From Thermodesulfovibrionales bacterium (GTDB taxonomy: Bacteria > Nitrospirota > Thermodesulfovibrionia > Thermodesulfovibrionales > Dissulfurispiraceae), in contig JAOAGP010000119.1 of the NCBI GenBank assembly GCA_026415695.1, positions 1 through 48,256 on the forward strand: a stretch of DNA of 48,256 nucleotides. Reading direction: 5' to 3'. The notes beneath the pieces were generated by a model. The model did no database searches and was not told where the DNA came from. It worked only from the letters and a program-made list of their open reading frames with translations. Of the stretch, positions 33,374 to 41,750 are shown piece by piece. The translations under genes were made by a program, and so were the position numbers. How positions within the stretch are numbered: the stretch's first letter is position 1; the number at the start of each line of letters is the position of its first letter.

Positions 33374-34062
33374 TTGTTAGCATCTTCCCTTTTATTTAAC
33401 ATTACATGTGATACAAACATCCTTCTTGGTCCACCATGGAAGGATTTAGACCAGTCTCTTGGTGGTTGTATCTCTTCAAGCAAATGAAGTATGCCTAATG
33501 CCTTCATCCTTTGTATTATCAAATACCATGCACAATCAGTATCAACGCCGATCTCGCACTTGCCGTTGTTTGTGCCACCACATGGTCCATTCATTATAGA
33601 CTTCGGACAGCGAGCAATAGGACAAATACCCCCAGTAAGATGCAATATACAGTCTCCACATCCGACACACATCTCAGCAAATACACCTGCTTCCTCTACA
33701 GAACCGTAAAATGTGGTATTTAGACCCGGCAATACAGGTATTGAGCCAATCTTTTGTGATAAGAAATTGACACCCACACCACAGGCTAAAGACAGTATTG
33801 CTTCATAGGTCTGAAGATTATGTATAGCATCATCAATGTATTCGTTTTCACATTGTCTTACCAAACCCATATGATTGACCTCAATAGATGTGTCTGTTGA
33901 AGATGCCTTTATCTGTATCACCTCACTTAAAATATGAGCCTCTTTTTCTCCGCCTGAATGACACACAGCCACGCATGTATTACAACCAAGCACCAAAACC
34001 CTACGGTATTGCCTTATCATATTCCAAATCTCTTCAAAAGGTTTTTGCTCACCAACAATCAT
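33370..34062 (-). CDS. metV: MetV, Cys-rich partner of MetF
   Basis: 230 residues of the methylene-THF reductase C-terminal (MetV) family. Cys clusters are LGCNTCVAVCHSGG (about 25-38), MCVGCGDCILHLTGG and CPIARCPKSIMNGPCGG (about 145-180), then KCEIG and DCAW. In acetogens MetV binds zinc/Fe-S and partners MetF. The gene is coupled to both neighbours by 4-base overlaps (33370-33373 and 34059-34062), so it is made together with MetF and the oxidoreductase. Confidence 0.92.
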   Translation of the reverse strand: MIVGEQKPFEEIWNMIRQYRRVLVLGCNTCVAVCHSGGEKEAHILSEVIQIKASSTDTSIEVNHMGLVRQCENEYIDDAIHNLQTYEAILSLACGVGVNFLSQKIGSIPVLPGLNTTFYGSVEEAGVFAEMCVGCGDCILHLTGGICPIARCPKSIMNGPCGGTNNGKCEIGVDTDCAWYLIIQRMKALGILHLLEEIQPPRDWSKSFHGGPRRMFVSHVMLNKREDANK

Positions 34063-36137
34063 TGTAAACCCTCTTTGTGCCTTTGAATTAGAGCATTGAG
34101 AGAAGAATCGTTAATATTTTGAGACAATTCAGACTTGTTGTTAAAGATAATTTGGATACAATCCTGAGGAATTGACAAAGATGAAAGTATTTTCTTTGCA
34201 TGTAAGACCTTCATCTTTAGCCAATAATCAACGCCATGGTATTTACAATCATCATTACAAGGAAGCAACAAAACCCCTCTTATTGCATAATTAAATGGTG
34301 TAATGATGTCTAAAACATCAAGCCTTGATAGGCAATCTAAAGATACAACCTTAATATCCTGTGGTATTTCTGGATTAAGTCCTTGTGTAATGCATGTATA
34401 TAGCAAAAATGGTGGGGTTTGAATATTAGAGTTTTTTTCACTTAATAACCCTATTACATCCTTTCTAAACGATTCTACATCCATTCCTCTCATGGATATT
34501 GCCTTGCTTGGACAAGTAGATACACACAGTCCGCATGCCTGACAATACTCCTGCCTAATCCTTGAGTAAAAACTAACAACAGGTGCATCATAAGGGCATA
34601 TCCTCTTACATGTCATACAAGCCATACATTTCCTTATGTCCACCACTGCCCCACCGCCACACCCTCTACAGCGTTTGGCTTCTCTCAGAGCAGAAGCATC
34701 ATCATAGCCTATCTCAACAGGGATAAAGGTCTTTTTTCTAATGTTGGTGTCAAGGAGGCTGATACTAATCCTCGGTCTTGCCTTAATGACATTCCTTACT
34801 GTTTCAGGGATATCTCCTATTTTATCAATCTCTACAAAAGACAAATCTGTTTTTGAATCGTTTAATCTTTGGTGAATACTACTTGCAACCTTGTGACCAT
34901 GTGCTATCGCTGAAACAGCAGAACCGGGTCCTGTGACAATCTCACCTGAATAGAATATCTTTGGATGATTTGATAAGTAATCATGATTGTTAAAAACCAG
35001 TTTGCCCTGTTTATCGACAATCAAAGGACTATCATTTAGAAAGGTAGTATCTACGGTCTGACCGATTGAGACTATGACTGTATCTGCTGAGATAAAATCT
35101 GTAATGTGTTCGTCATATTCAGGATTAAATCTACCATTACTGTCAAATACCGATGTTACTCTTTTTACAACAAGTCCTTCTATAATACCGTCCTTTCTTA
35201 CTATCTCCTTCGGTGCCCATCTATGATTTATCTTGATATCCTCTTGGGTTGCCTCATCCACCTCCCATGACCATGCAGGCATCTCATCAGGTGCTTCAAG
35301 ACACACCATTTCAACATCGCTACCGAGTCTTTTAGCAGTCCTTGCAACATCAATCGCTACATTACCTCCACCAATGACAACCACCCTTTTACCAAGTTTA
35401 AATTCCCTATTATCATTGCTAAACACATCAATCAAAAATGGAATTGCTAATAAAACCCCTTGTCCATCAATACCGGGTATGTTTAGATTGCGACTTTTCA
35501 TAAGACCTGTGGCAACAACGACAGTATCGTATTTGGCAATCAAGTCTTTCAAACTAATATCCTTGCCTACCTCACAGTTCAATACAGTCTCTACCCCCTT
35601 TGCCAATATGTCATCAATGTCTTCTTTAAGAGCCTCTCTTGGTAGTCTGTATGTTGGTATTGCAAGGGCGAGGATACCTCCTAATTTACTGAATTTCTCG
35701 TAGATGGTCACCCCATAGCCTAAATCTGCCAAATCACTTGCAACAGTGAGTCCTGAAGGACCTGAACCAATAATCGCTACTTTTTTACCGTTTGTCTGTT
35801 TTGGACGGAGACGATTCTTTTTTCTATACTCTGTTGCCTTTTGAATCGCATATCTCTTAAGATGCCTAATGGCAAGAGGTGCATCTATCTTTCCTCTCCT
35901 ACAGGCATTTTCACAAGGATGATGACAGATGTATGAGCATGTAGAAGGTAGCGGATTTACAGACCTTATAGTTTCAAACGCCTCTTCATATTTAGCATTT
36001 GAGATTAGATGTATGTATCTTTGCACATCTGTGTGGATAGGACATTCATATCTACATGGTGAATATACGGGTTTGTCATTATCATCTGTTGTTATTTGAG
36101 ATGACATAAAGGGTTTATCAAGGATTTCTTTTGGCAT
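34059..36137 (-). CDS. GltD-like flavin/Fe-S oxidoreductase with MvhD-like tail
   Basis: 692 residues with several modules. An N-terminal GltD-type Fe-S region has CSYICHHPCENACRRG. FAD (VAIIGSGPSGLTVASDLADL, about 120-139) and NAD(P) (VVVIGGGNVAIDVA, about 257) sites follow. Two ferredoxin clusters come next (CMACMTCKRICP and CQACGLCVSTCP, about 520-560). The C-terminal MvhD-like domain has CLSRLD, CNDDCKYHG and KVLHAKKIL. MvhD normally links hydrogenase to heterodisulfide reductase. The 4-base overlap with metV argues that it delivers NAD(P)H electrons to MetVF. The fusion may allow flavin-based bifurcation, but this is inference. Confidence 0.87.
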   Translation of the reverse strand: MPKEILDKPFMSSQITTDDNDKPVYSPCRYECPIHTDVQRYIHLISNAKYEEAFETIRSVNPLPSTCSYICHHPCENACRRGKIDAPLAIRHLKRYAIQKATEYRKKNRLRPKQTNGKKVAIIGSGPSGLTVASDLADLGYGVTIYEKFSKLGGILALAIPTYRLPREALKEDIDDILAKGVETVLNCEVGKDISLKDLIAKYDTVVVATGLMKSRNLNIPGIDGQGVLLAIPFLIDVFSNDNREFKLGKRVVVIGGGNVAIDVARTAKRLGSDVEMVCLEAPDEMPAWSWEVDEATQEDIKINHRWAPKEIVRKDGIIEGLVVKRVTSVFDSNGRFNPEYDEHITDFISADTVIVSIGQTVDTTFLNDSPLIVDKQGKLVFNNHDYLSNHPKIFYSGEIVTGPGSAVSAIAHGHKVASSIHQRLNDSKTDLSFVEIDKIGDIPETVRNVIKARPRISISLLDTNIRKKTFIPVEIGYDDASALREAKRCRGCGGGAVVDIRKCMACMTCKRICPYDAPVVSFYSRIRQEYCQACGLCVSTCPSKAISMRGMDVESFRKDVIGLLSEKNSNIQTPPFLLYTCITQGLNPEIPQDIKVVSLDCLSRLDVLDIITPFNYAIRGVLLLPCNDDCKYHGVDYWLKMKVLHAKKILSSLSIPQDCIQIIFNNKSELSQNINDSSLNALIQRHKEGLQ

Positions 36138-37029
36138 GCATTAATGCAGATAGCAATGTGTTTTTCATCAGCATCGTTATCGTCATAGGACCCACACCAC
36201 CGGGAACAGGCGTAATTGCACCAGCAATGTCTTTAACTGCATCAAAGTCAACATCACCCTTTAGTATTGGCACAGGCTTACCTGTTTTTTCACTAATCCT
36301 CTCCCCTACCCTGTTTACCCCTACATCTATTACGCATGCACCGGGTTTCACCCAATCTGGTTTGACAAGATTTGGCACACCAGCAGCTACTATGAGTATA
36401 TCCGCCCTTTTGCAATGTGATGATAGGTCCTTTGTAGCAGTATGAACCACAGTAACTGTGGCATTGGCATTTTTGCCCTTCTGCATGAGCATAACTGCTA
36501 ATGGTTTACCAACTATATTTGACCTTCCAACAACAACCACCTCCGCACCTGATATGTTTATGTCTGACCGTATCATCAACTCCTGAATCCCTGCAGGGGT
36601 GCAGGGTTTAAATACTACATCATCACCACCAATCAACAATTTTCCCAAGTTTAGAGGGTGAAAGCAGTCAACATCCTTGTCAGGACTTATCGTATTTATT
36701 ATCTTATGTTCATCAATGTGTTTTGGTAAAGGAAGTTGGACTAATATGCCATGAATCCTTTGGTCTAAATTATATCTGTCAATCAAGTCTATTAGCCCTT
36801 TTTCAGAGATATCTTGAGGTAGATTCTCCTGAACTGAATAAAACCCTAACTCATGTGCTGTCTTTTGTTTTGCAGTAACATAACTAACAGACGCAGGATT
36901 GTTGCCTACAAGTATCGTAACAAGCCCCGGTGTAATGCCGCAATCCTGTTTTAGTCTTTGGGTCTCAACCTTTATCTCTTGTTTTATCTGGTCTGATATC
37001 TCACTACCTTTTATTATCCTTGCTGGCAA
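36118..37029 (-). CDS. folD: Methylene-THF dehydrogenase/cyclohydrolase
   Basis: 303 residues. This bifunctional enzyme converts 10-formyl-THF-derived methenyl-THF to methylene-THF with NAD(P)H. Visible are SVSYVTAKQKTAHELG (Tyr and catalytic Lys), GILVQLPLP (Gln/Leu/Pro motif), KDVDCFHPLNLGKL, the cofactor motif VVVGRSNIVGKPLA, and TPVPGGVGPMT near the end. The start appears to be TTG 37029 with a ggggg stretch about 10 bases upstream. It overlaps the oxidoreductase by 20 bases. Confidence 0.96.
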   Translation of the reverse strand: MPARIIKGSEISDQIKQEIKVETQRLKQDCGITPGLVTILVGNNPASVSYVTAKQKTAHELGFYSVQENLPQDISEKGLIDLIDRYNLDQRIHGILVQLPLPKHIDEHKIINTISPDKDVDCFHPLNLGKLLIGGDDVVFKPCTPAGIQELMIRSDINISGAEVVVVGRSNIVGKPLAVMLMQKGKNANATVTVVHTATKDLSSHCKRADILIVAAGVPNLVKPDWVKPGACVIDVGVNRVGERISEKTGKPVPILKGDVDFDAVKDIAGAITPVPGGVGPMTITMLMKNTLLSALMHAKRNP

Positions 37030-37054
37030 TGTTCTTTTCCCCCTTTGTTTTAAA

Positions 37055-37618
37055 TTACCTTGGCCTCAGTTTTATCAACTCAAGCATCTCTTCACGGGTC
37101 GTCTGTTTTGTCCTGAATATTCCCCTAACTGCAGATGTAGTTGTAATAGTCCCCGGTTTTTTGATACCCCTCATGCTCATGCAAAGGTGGTCTGCATCAA
37201 TTATAACCATACAGCCTTTAGGTTTCAGCCTCTGCATTATTAGATCGGCAAACTCCGCAGTAAGTCTTTCTTGAACCTGTGGTCTGCTTGCGAGGTATTC
37301 AATCGCCCTTGGAACATCACTCAACCCAACAATCCTACCGTCTGGTATGTATGCGATGTGAGCCTTTCCAAAAAATGGCAATAGGTGATGTTCACATATG
37401 GAATAAAATGGAATATCCTTGATTACCACCATCTCATCATGACTTTCCCCCTCAATCGGTTTTAGGAGGTCTTCTTCAGGCGGCATCATCCCCTTGAATA
37501 TCTCAAGACACATCTTTGATATCCTTTTTGGTGTGTCTTTTATCCCAGCACGAGATATATCCTCTCCAATACCCTCAAGTATGAGTAAAACCCCTTGCTC
37601 AATCTTCTCCTTATTCAT
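37055..37618 (-). CDS. folE: GTP cyclohydrolase I
   Basis: 187 residues. FolE opens GTP to dihydroneopterin triphosphate, the first step of folate (or queuosine) synthesis. The zinc ligands are in [10 protein letters not shown] (Cys, His) and DHLCMSMRG (Cys), with [19 protein letters not shown] typical. It lies 2 bases after the 5-formyl-THF cyclo-ligase gene and 25 bases before folD, so folate supply and folate-dependent carbon flow are in one transcript. Confidence 0.96.
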   Translation of the reverse strand: MNKEKIEQGVLLILEGIGEDISRAGIKDTPKRISKMCLEIFKGMMPPEEDLLKPIEGESHDEMVVIKDIPFYSICEHHLLPFFGKAHIAYIPDGRIVGLSDVPRAIEYLASRPQVQERLTAEFADLIMQRLKPKGCMVIIDADHLCMSMRGIKKPGTITTTSAVRGIFRTKQTTREEMLELIKLRPR

Positions 37619-37620
37619 GT

Positions 37621-38211
37621 CTATACAATCACCCTCTTATCTGTGATAATCATGTCCATCTTTACATCATTATCAGTATAAGGAATTGCCTGTAAAACCT
37701 GCTCTTCGTAAGCAAGTCCAATGATAAAAAAACCATCACCCTTTTGGGTCTTGATAGGTTTAAGGAATCTGTCGTAATAACCCTTACCATACCCCAATCT
37801 ATTTTTCTGCTCATCAAAAACTACCCCCGGTGTGATACATACATCAACATCCATACCTTTCACATATCTTTTGCAGGTAAAGATTTTAGCATCTAAAGGC
37901 TCTAATATACCATAAAAACCTTTGCTTAACTCATTGAGGTCTTTGATGAGATAAGACCTTATCATCCCTGTTTCAACTATCACCTTTGGAACCAATACAT
38001 TTAAATCCAATCTTAAAAGATCTTCAATCATCTGCCTTGTATCAACCTCACTTCTAAACGATACATAAACCAACACATTCCTTGCTGTCAATCTGTTCAT
38101 TAAAGCCAAAAGGTTTTCCCTGATAATTTTGTCCTTTTGTGTTTTTTCATCAATTGGGATGCTATCTCTCAACAACAATATCCTTTTTCTTATAATGTCC
38201 TTGCTATCCAA
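37621..38211 (-). CDS. 5-formyltetrahydrofolate cyclo-ligase
   Basis: 196 residues. The enzyme returns 5-formyl-THF to methenyl-THF with ATP. Family features are [16 protein letters not shown] at the start, VLVPKV mid-protein, and the ATP/folate motif [22 protein letters not shown] (as GVVFDE then [13 protein letters not shown], about 131-152). The position in the folate/Wood-Ljungdahl operon fits its salvage role. Confidence 0.93.
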   Translation of the reverse strand: MDSKDIIRKRILLLRDSIPIDEKTQKDKIIRENLLALMNRLTARNVLVYVSFRSEVDTRQMIEDLLRLDLNVLVPKVIVETGMIRSYLIKDLNELSKGFYGILEPLDAKIFTCKRYVKGMDVDVCITPGVVFDEQKNRLGYGKGYYDRFLKPIKTQKGDGFFIIGLAYEEQVLQAIPYTDNDVKMDMIITDKRVIV

Positions 38212-38274
38212 ATCTAATAAATGTAGTAGAAGTTTGGAGAAAATATCTCCCTCTTTACTTTTTTTAATGCATGT

Positions 38275-39060
38275 CTATCTTGATAAACCCTTTTGCTGAA
38301 GCATCCTTTCCTTTATCACCTGTATTTCTTTAACTATCTCTTTTGATGTCTCGCTTGCAGAAACACCCTTCATATCTGCATCAACCACTGATTCATGGTA
38401 ATGGATATAACCCAAAACATTTAAATTATTCATCTGTTTTTTGAGATACTGCAAATCGTCATCATTTCTTATTTTGTTTAATACAACAAAGACATTTTCT
38501 ACTCCTAAATTCCTTGCCATCTCACTAATGGATAATGCCGTTTGGATACTCCTCTTTCCCGGTTCAACTACAACAATGAATGCATCAACCCCTTCAGCAG
38601 TTCCCCTTGTCATGTGCTCAATGCCTGCCTCCATGTCAACGATTACTATCTCATCCCTTTCAGTGATTAGGTGTTTTAGGAGTCTCTTTAGCAAGATATT
38701 TTCGGGACAATAACAACCTGTGTTTGCCCCTTTTTGCTTACCAAGTGTAATGATTCTTATTCCACTGTATTCATACCCAAAGGAATCTGCAATGTCATCA
38801 ACCTTTGGATTTAGCCTAAAGAAACCACCACTTTGTCCCTTCTTTGCACCAGTCCTCTCTTCAATCAAATCTTGCATCTCGCTTATGGGCAATATCTTAT
38901 TTATCTCATCTTGTGGCACACCTAATGCTTGTGGAAGGTTTGCATCAGGGTCTGCATCAACAGCAATCACCTTTTTGCCTTCAGATGCAAAAAGATGTGC
39001 AAGCATCGCTGCTATGGTAGTCTTACCCACACCACCCTTGCCTGTTATTGCGATCTTCAT
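38275..39060 (-). CDS. cooC: CooC-like MinD-family ATPase (CODH nickel maturation)
   Basis: About 261 residues. A deviant Walker A, ITGKGGVGKTTIAAMLAHLF (residues 4-23), then VIAVDADPDANLPQALG and CYCPENILLKRLL (the Cys-x-Cys thought to bind metal in CooC), and the Walker B IVDMEAGIEHMTRGT. CooC uses ATP to insert nickel into carbon monoxide dehydrogenase. ATG 39060 is preferred to the TTG at 39066. No CODH/ACS genes are in the window, but this gene heads the Wood-Ljungdahl operon, which supports a CODH/ACS elsewhere. Confidence 0.92.
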   Translation of the reverse strand: MKIAITGKGGVGKTTIAAMLAHLFASEGKKVIAVDADPDANLPQALGVPQDEINKILPISEMQDLIEERTGAKKGQSGGFFRLNPKVDDIADSFGYEYSGIRIITLGKQKGANTGCYCPENILLKRLLKHLITERDEIVIVDMEAGIEHMTRGTAEGVDAFIVVVEPGKRSIQTALSISEMARNLGVENVFVVLNKIRNDDDLQYLKKQMNNLNVLGYIHYHESVVDADMKGVSASETSKEIVKEIQVIKERMLQQKGLSR

Positions 39061-39136
39061 GTTCAAGATTATAACAGATTGATATCTTAAAAACTAATCC
39101 GATGTAGGTAAGAAGTGTAGATTGCAGGCAGAAGGA

Positions 39137-39166
39137 TTGACACTTATATAAAATATTTTTTATATT
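39137..39166 (+). promoter_or_regulatory. Promoter of the ArsP-like permease with inverted repeat
   Basis: TTGACA (39137-39142), an 18-base spacer, and TATATT (39161-39166). An inverted repeat atataaaa/ttttatat at 39146-39165 covers the spacer and most of the -10. It is a candidate operator, perhaps for the ArsR encoded at 41377, though AT-rich symmetry may be chance. Confidence 0.55.
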
Positions 39167-39195
39167 TACTGATAAAATTTAAAATATGGTGAATT

Positions 39196-40146
39196 GTGTT
39201 TAAAGATATTGCAGTATACATCACATATGAGATACTTAAACTTGAAAAAGGCACCCATCTCGCAAATGCTGTTGAGTTCTTTATCTACGACACACAGAAG
39301 ATATTCTTTTTACTGACAACTGTTATCTTTGTAGTCTCAATCATAAGAAGTTACTTCCCTCCAGAAAGAACAAGGCAAATGCTTTCACATAAAAAATTAT
39401 TTATAGGTAATGTGTTTGCAGCATTACTTGGGGTAGTAACCCCTTTTTGTTCATGTTCTGCAGTGCCCTTGTTTATTGGCTTCATTGAGGCAGGTGTTCC
39501 GTTAGGAGTAACCTTTTCTTTCCTCATAGCCTCACCTATGGTCAACGAGATTGCGGTAGTATTACTCTGGGGGATGTTAGGATGGAAGGTTACTTTGCTT
39601 TATATTGCAACAGGTCTTGTAGTGGCTATCACAGCTGGCATAATCATTGGAAAAATGAGGTTAGAAAAATGGGTAGAGGACTATGTTTATGACATGAAGA
39701 CTGTTCAGTGTGTAAATCCCCAAATCCTCACCTTCAAAGAACGGATTGATTATGCAAAGTCATATGTCTTGGAGATACTTAAAAAGGTGTGGCTATACAT
39801 CATCATTGCAATTGGTATTGGTGGTTTCATTCATGGCTATGTGCCTCAAGACTTTGTGACAAGATACGCAGGACCTGATAATCCTTTTTCAGTGCCTGTA
39901 GCAGTATTGCTTGGTGTGCCACTTTATGCAAGTTGCGTTGGGATAATCCCCGTTGCCTCTGCCTTAATCAGTAAAGGCTTGGCTGTAGGCACGGTCTTGG
40001 CTTTTATGATGGCAGTTACCGCCCTTTCATTACCAGAGTTGATTATCTTAAGAAAGGTCATAAAATTACCTCTACTTGCCGTTTTTGTAATAATCATGAC
40101 AGTTGCAATAATCATGGTGGGGTATATGTTTAATGCAATCCTATAA
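39196..40146 (+). CDS. ArsP/DUF318-family permease
   Basis: 316 residues, about eight membrane helices in two inverted halves. The family signature VTPFCSCSAVPLFIGFIEAG (about 76-95) and SFLIASPMVNEIA (about 104-116) appears in the first half, and VPLYASCVGIIPVASALI in the second. Members include ArsP, which exports methylated or aromatic arsenicals, and others with unknown substrates. Translation starts at GTG 39196. Placed beside DUF2703, thioredoxin, arsR and acr3, a metalloid or thiol-related substrate is likely. Confidence 0.88.
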   Translation: MFKDIAVYITYEILKLEKGTHLANAVEFFIYDTQKIFFLLTTVIFVVSIIRSYFPPERTRQMLSHKKLFIGNVFAALLGVVTPFCSCSAVPLFIGFIEAGVPLGVTFSFLIASPMVNEIAVVLLWGMLGWKVTLLYIATGLVVAITAGIIIGKMRLEKWVEDYVYDMKTVQCVNPQILTFKERIDYAKSYVLEILKKVWLYIIIAIGIGGFIHGYVPQDFVTRYAGPDNPFSVPVAVLLGVPLYASCVGIIPVASALISKGLAVGTVLAFMMAVTALSLPELIILRKVIKLPLLAVFVIIMTVAIIMVGYMFNAIL

Positions 40147-40155
40147 TAACGAAGA

Positions 40156-40404
40156 TTATATAAACAAAAGGGTTAGCAAAAACCTTAACCGTTCTTTTGA
40201 TATGCCAGTCTTTTTAAGAATATTATTTAATGTGCCTTTTTTAAGAGATTTATTCTTGTGTATAGGGACAGGGACTGTAATACTACCTTCTTCCGTTATT
40301 TTCTGGTATATCCTATGTGCCCCTGTTTGTCTTACTAATTGGAAACCATCTTTTTCTAAAACCGAGCAAAGCTCTTTACCAGAAATAGATGGTATCTTAC
40401 CCAT
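40156..40404 (-). CDS. hicA: HicA-type toxin (mRNA interferase)
   Basis: 82 residues, normal. The dsRNA-binding-like fold with ISGKELCSVLEKDGFQLVRQ and the catalytic-His segment TGAHRIYQK (about 28-36), then the SLKKGTLNNILKKTGIS helix, is typical of HicA, which cuts mRNA. It overlaps hicB by 8 bases and lies downstream of it (antitoxin first). It is on the opposite strand to the arsenic genes, ending 9 bases from the permease stop. Confidence 0.92.
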   Translation of the reverse strand: MGKIPSISGKELCSVLEKDGFQLVRQTGAHRIYQKITEEGSITVPVPIHKNKSLKKGTLNNILKKTGISKERLRFLLTLLFI

Positions 40405-40624
40405 TTACTACCAGTTCAAGTTCTTTTTTTGTGGTTTCAGAAGAGAAATAAGGGATGTTTTCAATACCTACCACTTCAACATATCCAACAGCAGCGTCTT
40501 TCATCATCTCTATGGCTTCATCAATGGTATCGCCTTCAGTGGTAATATCAAGCTCGGGGCAATAGACTATATAACCACCTTCTTCAGCAGGTATAAGTTC
40601 AACAGTGATTTTTATTTTTCTCAT
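40397..40624 (-). CDS. hicB: HicB-type antitoxin (short form)
   Basis: 75 residues. The partial RNase H-like fold with GGYIVYCPELDITTEGDTID (about 16-35) followed by EAIEMMKDAAVGYVE is the HicB core. There is no C-terminal DNA-binding domain, so it is the short form that binds HicA, and autoregulation is not evident. A perfect aggagg lies before the ATG. The pair splits the permease from the rest of the arsenic genes. Confidence 0.92.
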   Translation of the reverse strand: MRKIKITVELIPAEEGGYIVYCPELDITTEGDTIDEAIEMMKDAAVGYVEVVGIENIPYFSSETTKKELELVVNG

Positions 40625-40671
40625 TGCTCACCTCCTAAATCTTTAATAGTATATCATTTGGATACAACTAA

Positions 40672-41115
40672 ATGTTAACACTTAACATAAAATGGCAGAG
40701 GCTTGTTGAATCAGGAGAGACCTGTCCGAGATGTAGCAACACAGAGGCAGAGGTTGAAAGGGCATTTGATTTACTATCAAAGGCACTTTCAGTCTTTGGC
40801 ATAAAGGTTGAGTTACAAAAATCGGAGATTACCCTTGAGGAATTCTTAACATCACCTCTTAACTCAAACCAGATAATAATAAACAACAAACCACTTGAAC
40901 AATGGTTAGATGCAAATGTAGGCAGTAGCAAATGCTGTAGTGTGTGTGGAGACAATGAGTGTAGAACTATTGAGATTGGCAGTGATAAGTATGAAACTAT
41001 TCCAGCAAACATGATCATAAAGGCAGGACTTAAGGCTGCAGCAGAAATGCTACCAATATCTGAAAACATAAAGTTCGTTAGTTTAAATCTAAATAGATTT
41101 AATACAAACAAGTGA
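40672..41115 (+). CDS. DUF2703 family protein
   Basis: 147 residues. The opening LTLNIKWQRLVESGETCPRC (residues 2-21) is the DUF2703 signature; CCSVCGDNECRT (about 87-98) holds further cysteines. From what I recall, the family is common beside arsenic genes in anaerobes, and its role is unknown; thiol or metalloid binding is a reasonable guess from the cysteines. It lies 22 bases before a small thioredoxin. There is no strong ribosome site before the ATG, and the hicB promoter region is only 47 bases away. Confidence 0.82.
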   Translation: MLTLNIKWQRLVESGETCPRCSNTEAEVERAFDLLSKALSVFGIKVELQKSEITLEEFLTSPLNSNQIIINNKPLEQWLDANVGSSKCCSVCGDNECRTIEIGSDKYETIPANMIIKAGLKAAAEMLPISENIKFVSLNLNRFNTNK

Positions 41116-41137
41116 TTAAATAAAAGGAGGGCAAAAG

Positions 41138-41380
41138 ATGGAGATTAAGGTGTTAGGTCCGGGTTGTGCAAACTGTGAAAAACTGGCTGAACTAACCAAA
41201 AAAGCGGTATCTGAATTAGGGATTGAGGCTACTGTCCAAAAGGTGACTGATATGAAAGAGATAATGAAGTTTACGATGTCAACTCCCGGTCTTGTCGTCA
41301 ATGGGAAACTAAAGCATTCAGGAAAGCCTTTGCCATCACTTGAAAAGGTCAAGGACTTGATAAAGACAGAGATGAAATGA
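41138..41380 (+). CDS. Small thioredoxin-like protein (CANC)
   Basis: 80 residues, of the TM0996/MTH895 minimal thioredoxin family. The active site is CANC at residues 10-13 in VLGPGCANCEKL, with the cis-Pro segment MSTPGLVVNGKL (about 47-58). It probably reduces a disulfide in a partner of the arsenic pathway. An aggagg lies before the ATG, and its end overlaps arsR by 4 bases. Confidence 0.92.
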   Translation: MEIKVLGPGCANCEKLAELTKKAVSELGIEATVQKVTDMKEIMKFTMSTPGLVVNGKLKHSGKPLPSLEKVKDLIKTEMK

Positions 41381-41748
41381 CTATTGACGACCTTTCATAT
41401 CTGTTTAAAGCCCTATCTGATACTACAAGGCTTAAGATACTCAAGATTCTTGAAGGTGGTGAATTATGTGTCTGCGATATTATTGCAGCACTTGACATTG
41501 TACAGCCAAAGGCATCCTTTCATCTCAAGGTCTTGAAGTCTGTTGGATTAATAAAAGACAGGAAGGTCGGCAAATGGATACACTATAGAATCAACGATAT
41601 GGATATTTTCAAAAGATTCATTGTGCTATCAGTAATACAGCAGATTGATAATACAGAGATGCAAGACTGCAGACAGAGGCTTGAGGACTTCATCACAAAC
41701 AAACCAAAGCCTTTTGATAAACAATCTTGTGGTTGTAGGAGGATTTAG
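41377..41748 (+). CDS. arsR: ArsR-family repressor
   Basis: 123 residues of winged HTH. The As(III) site ELCVCDI has Cys31 and Cys33; the recognition helix is VQPKASFHLKVLKSVGLI and the wing DRKVGKWIHYRI. A Cys-rich tail (SCGCRRI) could contribute a third thiolate. The classical repressor leaves DNA when As(III) binds. It is coupled to the thioredoxin gene (4-base overlap) and lies 2 bases before acr3. Confidence 0.94.
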   Translation: MTIDDLSYLFKALSDTTRLKILKILEGGELCVCDIIAALDIVQPKASFHLKVLKSVGLIKDRKVGKWIHYRINDMDIFKRFIVLSVIQQIDNTEMQDCRQRLEDFITNKPKPFDKQSCGCRRI

Positions 41749-41750
41749 TA

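Noticed and set aside
35233-35703. 156-codon plus-strand frame inside the oxidoreductase gene
   Set aside because: Ser/Thr-rich shadow of the NAD(P)/FAD domain; no independent signals.
40668-41111. 147-codon antisense frame over the DUF2703 gene
   Set aside because: Exact mirror length of a recognised gene; hydrophobic shadow translation with no motif.
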